From: a virus
Virus record (IMG/VR): IMGVR_UViG_3300025402_000027
Location: 1 to 39,382 of that record
DNA length: 39,382 bases
Reading direction: 5' to 3' (one strand)
The notes under the pieces are model-generated. The model searched no databases. It was not told the DNA's origin and saw only the letters and a program-made list of their open reading frames with translations. Both the position numbers and the translations under genes were made by a program. Below, piece after piece: positions 1 through 8,804 of the stretch (the first letter of the stretch is position 1; every line of letters starts with the position of its first letter).

Positions 1-127
1 GTACTTCTGCTGTGGTCTATACAGCAACTTCTGATTATCGTTTAAAAGAAAATATAACGCCATTTATTAATGCTTTAGATTCTGTATCTAAACTTAAACC
101 AGTAAACTATACATGGAAAGATGGCGG
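1..127. repeat. Left copy of the window-end overlap (circular closure)
   Basis: Bases 2-127 match bases 39257-39382 exactly; base 1 (g) differs from its partner 39256 (c). The repeat lies inside a tail-fibre gene, and that gene stays in frame when the two ends are joined. This is what an assembler leaves when it closes a circular or circularly permuted genome. A genuine short terminal repeat is possible, but a coding sequence cut in mid-gene argues against it. Confidence 0.93.
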
Positions 128-341
128 TGCTTCTGCAAATGGATTTATTGCTCACGAATTACAAGAGGTATGCCCAGATGCAGTTGTTGGTGAAAAAGAT
201 GCAATAGATGAAAATGGAAATCCAAAGTATCAAGCTATTGACCAATCTAAAGTAGTGGCACTTTTAACAGCAGCTATTCAAGAATTAAATATAAAAATTA
301 CAGACCTTGAAGAACAAATACTAAATTTAGGAGTTAAATAA
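3..341 (+). CDS. Tail fibre, C-terminal part with S74 chaperone domain (partial; N-terminal part at 38358)
   Basis: This is the end of a 412-residue protein that starts at 38358 and runs across the circular junction. It carries a peptidase S74 (intramolecular chaperone) domain: the signature SDYRLKENI places the expected Ser-Lys dyad five residues apart (S310 and K315 of the joined protein), followed by GFIAHELQEV and a C-terminal coiled coil. In this family the domain helps a trimeric fibre fold and then cuts itself off before the serine. A GTG at 12 could be taken for a start, but the open frame continues upstream in the other copy of the repeat. The stop TAA shares its last A with the ATG of the next gene, which has the ribosome site ttaggag. 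Confidence 0.9.
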   Translation, partial: TSAVVYTATSDYRLKENITPFINALDSVSKLKPVNYTWKDGGASANGFIAHELQEVCPDAVVGEKDAIDENGNPKYQAIDQSKVVALLTAAIQELNIKITDLEEQILNLGVK

Positions 342-2293
342 TGACCGTTAATTTATCCGCCTTAGCTGGCGCTGGCTGGCAGTTTTTTGACGATAGCGGC
401 GTTCCTTTAACGGGCGGTTTGCTCTATACCTACGCCGCTGGCACAACTACACCCTTAACTACCTATACAAGTAACGCTGGTAATGTAGCTAATTCTAATC
501 CAATCGTATTAGACGCCGCTGGTAGAACACCTAGCGAAGTTTGGCTAACTGCTGGGTCAAGCTATAAGTTTGTTCTTAAAGATTCTACTAATGTCCAAAT
601 TGGTTCTTATGACAATATTGCTGGTATCAATGATTTTAGTTATTTCTCTGTGCCTGGTGGTTCGGCTTTAATTGGTTATTTACCAGGCGTATCTAACGCT
701 GTTGCAACTACCGTACAAGCTAAACTACGCCAATACGTATCTGTAAAAGACTTTGGTGCCGTAGGCGACGCAGTAGTAGACGATACAACCGCATTTACTA
801 ACGCGGCGGCTTATAGCGCAGTTAATTTAGTAGCAATCTATGTACCCGCGGGTACTTATTTAGTTCAAAATATTACTGTACCTTCTAACGCTTCTTTTTA
901 CGGCGATGGTGGTTATGTTTCAGTATTAAAACTTAAAGCAAATACTAATAGAGCTATTTTTGAAGCTGGTACAAGTGACCATGTTGAAATTGACGGGTTA
1001 AGTTTTGATTGCAATTTTAACGATAACCCAGGGCCAGCTCCGTCTGGTAAATCTTTAAGCGGCATTGAAATTCAGTCTTATGCAAAAATTACTAATTGTC
1101 GTTTCTTTGGTATGCAATCAGCCGGTGTTTTTGGTTATGGATCATACAATCTTATTGAAAATTGTATATTTGATAATTTTCCTTATTCTGTCACTACAGG
1201 TACTGCTGTTTATATTACCAATGCTACAGGTGCTTCATTTAATAAAATGATCAATAACAAAGTGTATGGCATTGGTTATGGTCTTTGCGTTAGAAATACA
1301 GGTACAGCAGGCAGCGGTAATATGTTTATTGGAAATAATATTATTAATCTAGGCGCGCCAAACGTATCTTTAGCACAATCTGCTGCTATTAATGCTTGGC
1401 GTTGTAGTGAAACGCTTATCTCTAACAACGTAGCGTATAACTGCAACGGCCCTGCCGTTAGATTGATTGCTTTATCCCAAAATAGCGTTGTAACAGGTAA
1501 CGTAGCACGTCTATGTGGACAAGGTAACGCAGCTACTTATGACATTGGTGATAGCGCTGAATATTTAGATAAAAACTTAATTATTTCCAACAACGTATGT
1601 AGTGGTTCTGGAAGTGCAGGCTTTTGGTTTACTTCTGTATACAACTCTGTTATTTCAAATAACGTGTCAGATAGTAACGGTATTAGTTCGTCTTGCCCCG
1701 CTTTTGCTAAAGCAGGATTTGTTGTTGCGTCTGAAGCAGATAGCGCATCAACACCTGTCAAAGACAACACTTTTTCAGGCAATAGTTGCCAATATAACGA
1801 TTACGCTGTTAGCCGCACTGGTTCTAATGCAGGCGTAATTGTTAATAATACCCATATTGGTAATCAATACATTAACAATTACAACACGTCGTTAAACTAC
1901 GCTCCTTACACTGATAACTTTATTGGCAATACTGGTCAAGGCGACGCGTTCTTAGATTATCGTTTTGAAAAAAATTACGGTGCTGTAGACGGCGCTATTA
2001 CTAGCACTATTCAAAATTTAGATACTGCCGCCGTATTAAAAAATGGCTTTGATAATAATTCAGCGGGTAGCCCTGGATATGTTTTTCAATCAACTGGTTC
2101 AGTAGGGTTTGCGTGTGGATCAGACAGTGCTTTAAGTGCAAATCGTAGACTTATTGTTAAGCTTAACGGCGCAGTTAACTTTGTGCCTAGATACCCAGCG
2201 CCATCTACACCGGCTGAAGGTGATACTTATTATGATAGCGGCGCCCATAATCTGTATCTTTGGAATGGTACTAGCTGGCAACCATTAGCTTAA
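341..2293 (+). CDS. Tail spike with right-handed beta-helix (pectate-lyase-like) domain
   Basis: A 650-residue protein. Residues 1 to about 100 (MTVNLSALAGAGWQFFDDSG...) resemble the particle-binding head domain of many podovirus spikes. From about residue 130 the sequence VSVKDFGAVGDAVVDDTTAF begins a Pectate_lyase_3-type beta-helix, with many short turns rich in N, G and V up to about residue 520. The C-terminus (GDTYYDSGAHNLYLWNGTSW) is a short carbohydrate-binding-like tail end often seen in fibres. Such spikes bind and usually cleave host surface polysaccharide, but I see no catalytic residues I can name, so enzyme activity is inferred. It is coupled by a TAATG overlap to the preceding fibre gene, so the particle probably has at least two receptor-binding proteins. 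Confidence 0.85.
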   Translation: MTVNLSALAGAGWQFFDDSGVPLTGGLLYTYAAGTTTPLTTYTSNAGNVANSNPIVLDAAGRTPSEVWLTAGSSYKFVLKDSTNVQIGSYDNIAGINDFSYFSVPGGSALIGYLPGVSNAVATTVQAKLRQYVSVKDFGAVGDAVVDDTTAFTNAAAYSAVNLVAIYVPAGTYLVQNITVPSNASFYGDGGYVSVLKLKANTNRAIFEAGTSDHVEIDGLSFDCNFNDNPGPAPSGKSLSGIEIQSYAKITNCRFFGMQSAGVFGYGSYNLIENCIFDNFPYSVTTGTAVYITNATGASFNKMINNKVYGIGYGLCVRNTGTAGSGNMFIGNNIINLGAPNVSLAQSAAINAWRCSETLISNNVAYNCNGPAVRLIALSQNSVVTGNVARLCGQGNAATYDIGDSAEYLDKNLIISNNVCSGSGSAGFWFTSVYNSVISNNVSDSNGISSSCPAFAKAGFVVASEADSASTPVKDNTFSGNSCQYNDYAVSRTGSNAGVIVNNTHIGNQYINNYNTSLNYAPYTDNFIGNTGQGDAFLDYRFEKNYGAVDGAITSTIQNLDTAAVLKNGFDNNSAGSPGYVFQSTGSVGFACGSDSALSANRRLIVKLNGAVNFVPRYPAPSTPAEGDTYYDSGAHNLYLWNGTSWQPLA

Positions 2294-2334
2294 TATGCAG
2301 TTAACCGCCATTACCGAACAAAAGGTGTCGTCGC

Positions 2335-2784
2335 ATGACTATAGAATATAAAGTTGATGATTGGCTTGCTAATTTGCCTGCATTAAAAGAAGTGATTACA
2401 TATCACTATGATGAATTAACAGCTTCTAAAGCATACCCGCTTGACCCTGTATGGGAAAACTATGAAAATTTGTGGAATAGTAAAGGATTACATTTCATCA
2501 CTTGTAAAGATGACGGTGTATTAGTTGGGTACATTATTTTTTTTATTGGGCCACATTTGCATTACAGAACTTGTTTAACCGCTTTTGAGGATATTTACTT
2601 CTTGAAAAAAGAATACCGAAAAGGTAGAGTAGGATTAAAAATGTTTCAATTTGCTGAAAAGCATCTAAAAAATGAAGGCGTTAACCGTGTGATTTATAAC
2701 ACTAAAGTAAAATCAGATAACAGTAGTTTATTTGAATATTTAGGTTACACATTAGTTGACAAAGTATTTACTAAATTGCTGTAA
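2335..2784 (+). CDS. GNAT-fold (N-acetyltransferase-like) phage protein
   Basis: A 149-residue protein. The central part FEDIYFLKKEYRKGRVGLKM matches GNAT motif A, with the R-x-x-G-x-G-like acetyl-CoA pyrophosphate loop as RKGRVG, and LFEYLGYTLVDKVFTKLL fits the closing strands. Related GNAT-like proteins sit in the virion region of T7-like phages (gp13/DUF2833 group), where the role is structural or unclear. Here it lies between the spike and the ejection proteins, so a virion-associated role is possible. The start ATG follows aaaggtg. The substrate cannot be read from the sequence. Confidence 0.75.
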   Translation: MTIEYKVDDWLANLPALKEVITYHYDELTASKAYPLDPVWENYENLWNSKGLHFITCKDDGVLVGYIIFFIGPHLHYRTCLTAFEDIYFLKKEYRKGRVGLKMFQFAEKHLKNEGVNRVIYNTKVKSDNSSLFEYLGYTLVDKVFTKLL

Positions 2785-2817
2785 AAGGGCGATAATTAGC
2801 CTTATATTGGAGAGATC

Positions 2818-3543
2818 ATGGGAATATCTGCGGGTACTGGAATGGCAATTATGGGCGGTGCAAGTCTATTAGGCGGTGTACTTGGCTCTAATGCGTCTCA
2901 AAACGCCGCCCAAACGCAAGCAAACGCCGCAGGTCAAGCTACGGCATCTAATAATGCCAATTTAGAACGTCAAATTGGGATAAATGCGCCATTTGTAACT
3001 GCGGGTACAAATGCGATGAATAAGTTATCATCGCAAGCGCCATATACTCCTAGTGCATTTAACTTTAAAGCTGATCCTGGCTATGCGTTTAGTTTAGAAC
3101 AAGGTAATAAGCAAATGAACGCTACTGCGGCGGCGCGCGGTGGTTTGATTTCTGGTAACGCTTTAACCGCTGGACAACAATATGGCCAAGGTTTAGGCTC
3201 TACTTATTACCAACAAGCGTATCAAAACTATTTATCTAAAAATGCTCAAGATTTACAAGCGTATAACGTTAATACTTCTAATAACCAATTCTTAACTGGT
3301 ATAGGCCAAGCGTCTGCTAATAACACAGGCACAGCTATTGGTACTACTGCGGCGAGCAACGCGTCTAATATTATTGGTGCTGGTAATGCTACGGCGGCGG
3401 GTCAAGTTGGTTCGGCTAACGCATACAATAATGCAGTTAGTCAAGGTATCGGCGCATATCAAACTAATGCCCTTATTAATAGCATTAGAAACAATAATAC
3501 ATCCGCGTATACAGGCCCTAATAATTATCAGTACTCGCCTTAA
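2818..3543 (+). CDS. DNA ejection (internal virion) protein, P22 gp7-like
   Basis: A 241-residue protein, close to the 229 of P22 gp7. It starts with a glycine-rich hydrophobic segment (MAIMGGASLLGGVLG) and continues with Ala/Asn/Gln-rich sequence, including NATAAARGGLISGNALTAG and QQAYQNYLS. These features are typical of the 'DNA transfer' proteins that leave the head with the genome and help it cross the cell envelope. It is first of three consecutive genes in the P22 7-20-16 order. The start has a strong ribosome site, ggagag. The assignment rests on composition, length and gene order rather than a catalytic motif. Confidence 0.75.
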   Translation: MGISAGTGMAIMGGASLLGGVLGSNASQNAAQTQANAAGQATASNNANLERQIGINAPFVTAGTNAMNKLSSQAPYTPSAFNFKADPGYAFSLEQGNKQMNATAAARGGLISGNALTAGQQYGQGLGSTYYQQAYQNYLSKNAQDLQAYNVNTSNNQFLTGIGQASANNTGTAIGTTAASNASNIIGAGNATAAGQVGSANAYNNAVSQGIGAYQTNALINSIRNNNTSAYTGPNNYQYSP

Positions 3544-3552
3544 GGAATAATC

Positions 3553-5049
3553 ATGCCAATCGACGCAAGTATCCCGCTACAAGTTCAGCCTGTAAAAATA
3601 GAATCAGGTGCTAATCAATTAGCGATGATGGAGTCTGCTGCAAAAATGCAGGAAATGACGCGGCAAAGGGAAGTTAGAAATATGCTGAGCAATGTAGACC
3701 CTAACTCACCTGATGCAATGAAACAAATATGGGCTTATGATCCTTCTATGGCAATGGATTTTGCTAGTAAACAAGCGGCGTTAAAAACAGCCGCGTTAAC
3801 ACAGCAAAAAACGCAGGGGGATATTTTTGCTAATAATGTAAAACAAGCTAAAGATGCGTTGCCCGGCGTAATAGATCAAAGAAGTTATGACGCTTGGCGC
3901 GAAAATTTTAAAGATAAAATGCCTCCTGGCTATACTTTGCCTGACCAATATTCGCATCAAGTAAAAACGGGGTTAATGTACGACGCCAAATCATATATAG
4001 ACGCTAATGTTGTAAGCGCTAATACTAACGCTACAAATCAAACGCGATTAAATATACATAACGCTGGCGCATTAAATCAAGCTAATATTGCTGACCCGTA
4101 TGGTATCTCAGGGATAAAGCCTGTTTTGGCAGGCCCTAGTGGCGTAATTACAAATGCACCTGTAGCTAATAATCTTGCGCCTTCTACAATGCCACTTAAC
4201 GCGCCCGTTACAACATCTTCTGTACCAGGAGCTACAATGCCTGTAGCCAACGCACCTAAAATAACTGTAAAAGAAGCTATAGGACAAGGTTTACAAGGTG
4301 ATGCTTTCCTTAGTACTTTGCCACCCACAGTTCAATCTAAGCTAAAAGCAATTGCTGAATATCGCATGGCGCCTATACCTGCTGGATCAAGAGCGCCAGG
4401 TGCACAACAAATGACCGAATTACTTAGCTATGCGTATCCTGAATACGATGCTAAAAATTATCATTCTATGAATACGGCTCAAAAAGCCTTTACTTCAGGA
4501 AAACAAGGAAATAGCACCCGTTCATTTAACGTTGTAGTAGACCACTTAAGTACACTATCGCAACTTAATGATGCTATCGCAAATGGCGATATGCCATTAA
4601 TTAATACCCTTGCAAATACAATTTCTACGCAAACAGGCCAACCTGCACCAAATAGTTTTGACGCTGTTAAACGTATCGTAGGCGATGAAATTACAAAAGC
4701 GGTTATCGGCGCTGGCGGTGCATTAGGTGATCGTAAAGAAGTTGCAGATAGATTGTCTGCGGCGAATAGCCCTGCTCAATTTAAAGGCGTTGTTAAAGCA
4801 TATACCGACTTAATGGCGGGGCAATTAAGTGGTCTTGAAACACAATATAAAGCTAGTACAGGTAAAGACGATTATAGAGAAAAGTTTTTAGCTCCTAATA
4901 CTAGACAAGCTTTAGCTGGTAAATCAGGAACGCCGAACGCCGCGTCTTTACCGGCTGGTGTAGGTGCCGATTGGGTGTTAAAAACGGATGCTAAAGGAAA
5001 TAAAGCTTATGTAAGCCCAGATAACGCCAAATTTGTTGAGGTAAAATAA
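3553..5049 (+). CDS. DNA ejection protein, P22 gp20-like position
   Basis: A 498-residue protein. The N-terminal half is helical and Met/Gln/Lys-rich (ANQLAMMESAAKMQEMTRQR). The middle, at roughly residues 190-240, is Pro/Ala/Val-rich and low in complexity, and the C-terminal third is helical again. No enzyme motif was found. Its place between a gp7-like and a large gp16-like gene, and its size near P22 gp20 (471 residues), support an ejection role. Its stop shares a base with the next start (TAATG at 5049), so the two are translationally coupled. Confidence 0.65.
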   Translation: MPIDASIPLQVQPVKIESGANQLAMMESAAKMQEMTRQREVRNMLSNVDPNSPDAMKQIWAYDPSMAMDFASKQAALKTAALTQQKTQGDIFANNVKQAKDALPGVIDQRSYDAWRENFKDKMPPGYTLPDQYSHQVKTGLMYDAKSYIDANVVSANTNATNQTRLNIHNAGALNQANIADPYGISGIKPVLAGPSGVITNAPVANNLAPSTMPLNAPVTTSSVPGATMPVANAPKITVKEAIGQGLQGDAFLSTLPPTVQSKLKAIAEYRMAPIPAGSRAPGAQQMTELLSYAYPEYDAKNYHSMNTAQKAFTSGKQGNSTRSFNVVVDHLSTLSQLNDAIANGDMPLINTLANTISTQTGQPAPNSFDAVKRIVGDEITKAVIGAGGALGDRKEVADRLSAANSPAQFKGVVKAYTDLMAGQLSGLETQYKASTGKDDYREKFLAPNTRQALAGKSGTPNAASLPAGVGADWVLKTDAKGNKAYVSPDNAKFVEVK

Positions 5050-7358
5050 TGGGTTTTGATCTTGCTTCAGCGCAACCAATTCAACCATCTTTAGGTGGTT
5101 TTGACTTATCTACGGCTACACCTATTGAGTTAGGACGTCAAAATGTTCAAGCTGAGTCTGACCGCAGCGTAGGAGGCTTTGCTGGAAATGTTGTTAAAAG
5201 CGGCGCTAATTTAATTGGCGGTATTGGCCACGCAGTAATGCACCCATTAGAAACTACTAAAGGCATATTAGATGTAGGCGCCGGTGCTTTGCAAAATGTA
5301 CTACCTAAATCGGTAGTTGATACTGTAAACAAGATAGATACTTTATTTAACGCTGATCCCGAAGCGGCTAAGCGCGCAGTTCAAGCCGCCGATGCTATGG
5401 GCGGCGTGTATAAAGAAAAATACGGTAGTTGGGATAAGATAAAAAATACGCTTTATACCGATCCAGTTGGCGCGGCGGCAGATTTATCTACCATTTTAGG
5501 TCTTGGGGGCGGCGCACTTAAAACCGTTGCAGGCGCAGCTAAAGTAGCTGGCGCGCCTGAAATGGCTGCTAATGTAGCTAAAGCTATTACGCCTGTTGAA
5601 ACAATGGCTAATGTAACAAATCCGTTAAGTACTGTTACAGGTCGTATTCCATTTACAAATACTTCTGTATTAGGCGCTGCGGCTGGTTTATCTGGAAAAA
5701 CATTAGATTGGTTATCTCAAATGACTGATCCTAAATCGGCAGCCTTGTTAAAAATGACTGAAGGACAAGCACCTGCGGTTATTGAAGCTATCCGTAATAA
5801 TCCTGGGCTTGTTGAAGGGTATAACCCTTCTGTTGCTGAACGTGCATCTGGATTAGGTTTAACCAAACTTGCGGCTGCTGAACGTGAAACTAAACCATAT
5901 GCGTCCACTAATGTATTAGCAAACGACATTGCCAATCGAGAAGCAATTGTTAATAAATTGGCTGTAGATCCATCGTTAATTGGTAAGATTGAACAAATAC
6001 CCACCGCAATTACTACGGCAGAAGAAATACGAAATGCGACTGCTAAAAAGAATTATGGCAGTATTGCAAACGTAAAAGTTAGCGGTATATCTGATGTAGA
6101 ACTTGCAAAAATGCAGTTAGCCCAAGTTGAGGCTAGTAAAGGCGCTGCTTTGCGTGATTGGGGCAAGTTTGCTACCGAAGAAGCGCAACAACGCAATCTA
6201 TCCGCAGGCGGTGTTATTCCCGAAAATTTAGGGGGAACCGGTAATGTTTCGCCTTCTGCTTATCCTGTTCCTGGCTACCCTCGTATTGGGCCACAATATA
6301 CTGAAAACGCAGCGCGTATACCTGAGTATGCAGGCGCCGCAAAAGAAGCTATGGCTATCGCTGACCAACGTGGTCAACAAGCACGGTACCTTCAAAATGC
6401 TTTAGATTCGCTAAAAGAAAAAGTAGGGGCAGATAAGAGCTTACAGTCTATGCTCGGTAAACCCTCTATGCAAGCGGCGGTTAGCGATGCACTTAAAAGC
6501 GCGCAAGAAACAAATAGCTATTTTCCTGCTGCAACGGGTGAAAAGTTTTCTGTAACTAATTTACAGCGTATTAAAGAGTCCTTAGACGCTAATATTGCTG
6601 CAGCTAAAGCTTCAGTTAACGCAGGTAAACGCCCTGAACTATCTCCGGCTGAGTTAACAGCAACCAAAAATCAATTTATAGATTGGCTTGGCAATAAAGT
6701 ACCAGAATGGAAAACGGCGCGTGAAACCTATGCCGAGCAAAGCAAGCCCATTAATAGAATGGAAATTCGTCAAGCTTTAGCTGAAAAAATAACTTCAAAC
6801 TTAAATCCTGAAGGAAAGCTACAAGGCGCCGCGTTTAAAAATGCGCTAGTTGAAGGCAAAGGAATTATTAAAAAATCTACGGGTGAAGCACGATATGGTA
6901 AGTTGCGTGAAATAATGACGCCGGCTGAAATGAAAGATTTTCAAAATATTAGTGATGAGTTAGCTAGGGCTTCCAAAACTGAAGAACAAGCTATGCGCGG
7001 GTCTAAAGAAGGCGCTATTATTCCTGCGGTTTCAGTGCCGCATTTTCCTGCTTTACTTAGCCGAAGTATTGCTTTAGCTAATATGCTATTGCGTAAATTG
7101 CAAGGTAAAGTAACAGATAAACTTGCTAGAGATTTAGCTTTAGAACTAATAATAGACCCTGAAAAAGGTGCTATATCTCTTGAAAAAGCACTTCAACGTC
7201 AAAACAATATAGAAACTATCAAATCTAATGCGGCGCCTATTAAAGAAGCAATTAGTGCAGGGGCTAAAAAGTTAAAAACAAAAGAAGCAGCAACAATTGG
7301 TAGAATATCTAATAACTTGGCTCCAGGTGAGCAAAACCAAAACGCCCTTGCGAGATAA
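5049..7358 (+). CDS. Large DNA ejection protein, P22 gp16-like position
   Basis: A 769-residue protein, the largest of the ejection trio. It opens with two copies of a short motif (GFDLASAQPIQP and GGFDLSTATPIE) that is common at the N-terminus of large podovirus ejection proteins. Hydrophobic Ala/Gly segments follow (around residues 40-90 and 140-190), then a long helical, Lys/Ala/Glu-rich body that ends in a basic tail. No lysozyme or transglycosylase motif is visible. It probably forms part of the channel through the cell envelope; this is inferred from order and composition. Confidence 0.65.
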   Translation: MGFDLASAQPIQPSLGGFDLSTATPIELGRQNVQAESDRSVGGFAGNVVKSGANLIGGIGHAVMHPLETTKGILDVGAGALQNVLPKSVVDTVNKIDTLFNADPEAAKRAVQAADAMGGVYKEKYGSWDKIKNTLYTDPVGAAADLSTILGLGGGALKTVAGAAKVAGAPEMAANVAKAITPVETMANVTNPLSTVTGRIPFTNTSVLGAAAGLSGKTLDWLSQMTDPKSAALLKMTEGQAPAVIEAIRNNPGLVEGYNPSVAERASGLGLTKLAAAERETKPYASTNVLANDIANREAIVNKLAVDPSLIGKIEQIPTAITTAEEIRNATAKKNYGSIANVKVSGISDVELAKMQLAQVEASKGAALRDWGKFATEEAQQRNLSAGGVIPENLGGTGNVSPSAYPVPGYPRIGPQYTENAARIPEYAGAAKEAMAIADQRGQQARYLQNALDSLKEKVGADKSLQSMLGKPSMQAAVSDALKSAQETNSYFPAATGEKFSVTNLQRIKESLDANIAAAKASVNAGKRPELSPAELTATKNQFIDWLGNKVPEWKTARETYAEQSKPINRMEIRQALAEKITSNLNPEGKLQGAAFKNALVEGKGIIKKSTGEARYGKLREIMTPAEMKDFQNISDELARASKTEEQAMRGSKEGAIIPAVSVPHFPALLSRSIALANMLLRKLQGKVTDKLARDLALELIIDPEKGAISLEKALQRQNNIETIKSNAAPIKEAISAGAKKLKTKEAATIGRISNNLAPGEQNQNALAR

Positions 7359-7361
7359 CAA

Positions 7362-7616
7362 ATGGATCAAACTCTATTTAACATAGCCGTTACTATTACT
7401 GGCTTTCTAGGTGGCTGGTGGCTTAAAGTACTTTGGGACGCTGTTAAAGATTTACAGACCGCCGATAAGATTTTGGTTGAAAAGGTCGGTTCCATTGAAA
7501 TTTTGATTGCTGGCAACTATATGTCCAAGCATGATTTTGACAAGATCGCCGCCGCCATATTTGCCAAGCTTGATAAAATCGAAGATAAGTTAGACCGTAA
7601 AGTAGATAAAACATGA
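7362..7616 (+). CDS. Small membrane-anchored coiled-coil protein of the lysis region
   Basis: An 84-residue protein. Residues 5-25 (LFNIAVTITGFLGGWWLKVLW) are one likely transmembrane segment, and the rest is a charged coiled coil ending in KLDKIEDKLDRKVDKT. It lies immediately before a two-helix membrane protein, spanins and endolysin, and shares an ATGA overlap with the next gene. It may assist or regulate the holin, but no family function is known to me. Confidence 0.65.
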   Translation: MDQTLFNIAVTITGFLGGWWLKVLWDAVKDLQTADKILVEKVGSIEILIAGNYMSKHDFDKIAAAIFAKLDKIEDKLDRKVDKT

Positions 7617-7795
7617 AAGTTCACCAATCCAAAACCATGTGGTTTTCATTAGCATTAGTGATTGTTGGTGCTTTGGCGGACAATTTACCTGCTTTGCAAT
7701 CAGTGATTGATCCAAAAGTTTATGGCTATACATTGGTAGCCGTGGGAATTATTTGCGCCGTTTTACGCTTTTACACGTCCAAACCTATTGAGTAA
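7613..7795 (+). CDS. Putative holin (two transmembrane segments)
   Basis: A 60-residue protein with two hydrophobic stretches, MWFSLALVIVGALADNL and YGYTLVAVGIICAVLRFY, separated by a short polar turn, and basic residues near the N-terminus. Size, topology and position just upstream of Rz/Rz1 and the endolysin fit a small holin. The sequence alone does not prove pore formation, and the preceding single-span protein is an alternative. It overlaps both neighbours (ATGA at 7613, TAATG at 7795). Confidence 0.6.
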   Translation: MKVHQSKTMWFSLALVIVGALADNLPALQSVIDPKVYGYTLVAVGIICAVLRFYTSKPIE

Positions 7796-8205
7796 TGTTT
7801 CCCTTACCAATCCTTACTTATGTCAAACTTGGAGCTATTGCTCTCGCTCTACTCTTTTCTGCTTACCTTGGGTATAGTTTTGAACATAGCCGATTCGTGG
7901 CTTTTAAAGCGGCAATTGCAGAAGAAACAAGGCAAAAGGAAATAGAACACCAAATAGCTACCGATGAGATAAGAAAGGTCAAAGATGCTCAAATCCGTGA
8001 TATTAACTCTAAGCTTGTCGATGCTATTAGCGAGTTGCGTAAACGTCCCAGTCGCCCCGAAAGCCCCCTCCCTGGACAAATTGGAACTGGGGCCAGCCTT
8101 TTCGCCGAGGATGCAATCTTTCTTAGACGGGAAGCTGCCAGAGCAGACGAACTCCGTGCAGGACTTGAAGCCTGCTATGCCCAATACGACGCGGTAAGTA
8201 AATGA
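7795..8205 (+). CDS. Rz: Rz-like i-spanin (inner-membrane spanin)
   Basis: A 136-residue protein with an N-terminal membrane anchor (YVKLGAIALALLFSAYLGYS) followed by a charged periplasmic coiled coil of about 70 residues. This is the i-spanin architecture. An o-spanin-like lipoprotein gene is nested in another frame inside it (7985-8197), which confirms the call. With Rz1 it would fuse inner and outer membranes in the last step of lysis. Its stop overlaps the endolysin start as ATGA. Confidence 0.85.
   Translation: MFPLPILTYVKLGAIALALLFSAYLGYSFEHSRFVAFKAAIAEETRQKEIEHQIATDEIRKVKDAQIRDINSKLVDAISELRKRPSRPESPLPGQIGTGASLFAEDAIFLRREAARADELRAGLEACYAQYDAVSK
7985..8197 (+). CDS. Rz1: Rz1-like o-spanin (outer-membrane lipoprotein), nested inside Rz
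   Basis: A 70-residue protein wholly inside the Rz gene in a different frame. It has a lipoprotein signal (MLKSVILTLSLSMLLASC) with lipobox LASC; C18 would be lipidated. The mature part begins with a Pro-rich stretch (VNVPVAPKAPS), typical of Rz1. The combination of nested frame, lipobox and prolines is diagnostic of embedded Rz1 genes such as that of lambda. It would sit in the outer membrane and bind the Rz coiled coil. Confidence 0.88.
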   Translation: MLKSVILTLSLSMLLASCVNVPVAPKAPSLDKLELGPAFSPRMQSFLDGKLPEQTNSVQDLKPAMPNTTR

Positions 8206-8804
8206 CGCTTGAACAATTACACGCGCTTGGCATTGACGCCAAATGGCTAGACCCCCTAAATAAGGCTTTTGAAAAATATGATATTTCAAACCCTAAAAGA
8301 CAAGCTAACTTCATTGGTCAATGTGGCCATGAGTCTAATTCATTCCGTACCTTGGAAGAAAATTTACATTACAGCGCAGCAGCGCTTATGCGTACTTGGC
8401 CAAGCCGTTTCCCAGATATGGATACGGCTGAAAAGTATGCTAACAACCCTGAAAAGATAGCCAACAAAGTTTATGCCGGGCGCATGGGTAACACCGAAGA
8501 AGGCGATGGGTGGCGTTATCACGGGCGTGGTCTTATACAACTTACTGGTAAAGACAACTATGCCAACTGCGGATCTAGTATGGGTTTGGATCTTGTTGGG
8601 AATCCTGATTGGTTGCTTGATCCTACGTATGCGGCTCTAAGCGCAGCATGGTTTTTCAATAAAAAAGGCTTAAACCAACTGTCTGATATTGGCGATGTAG
8701 TCAATCTAACAAAGCGTATCAATGGCGGTACGCTAGGATTAGATGACCGCATGGCGCGTACTAGTCAAGCTTTACGGGTTCTTCAAGGTACTTCTCAAGC
8801 CTAG
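8202..8804 (+). CDS. GH19 (chitinase-family) endolysin
   Basis: A 200-residue glycoside hydrolase family 19 protein. GQCGHESNSF holds the expected first catalytic glutamate (E44), and GDGWRYHGRGLIQLTGKDNY (residues 101-120) is the family's strongest conserved block. Phage GH19 enzymes act on peptidoglycan as endolysins. There is no signal peptide, so release through a holin is expected. Its 3' end overlaps the convergent gene 8761-8964 by 44 nt with no terminator between them. Confidence 0.9.
   Translation: MTLEQLHALGIDAKWLDPLNKAFEKYDISNPKRQANFIGQCGHESNSFRTLEENLHYSAAALMRTWPSRFPDMDTAEKYANNPEKIANKVYAGRMGNTEEGDGWRYHGRGLIQLTGKDNYANCGSSMGLDLVGNPDWLLDPTYAALSAAWFFNKKGLNQLSDIGDVVNLTKRINGGTLGLDDRMARTSQALRVLQGTSQA

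Noticed and set aside
2295-2351. 18-codon frame between spike and GNAT gene (MQLTAITEQKVSSHDYRI)
   Set aside because: It overlaps the GNAT start, and its own start has no ribosome site; more likely a leader than a gene.
7849-8289. 146-residue open frame on the minus strand across Rz/Rz1
   Set aside because: It lies opposite two well-supported spanin genes, has an implausible composition (many Cys, Ser and Phe) and no place in any operon.
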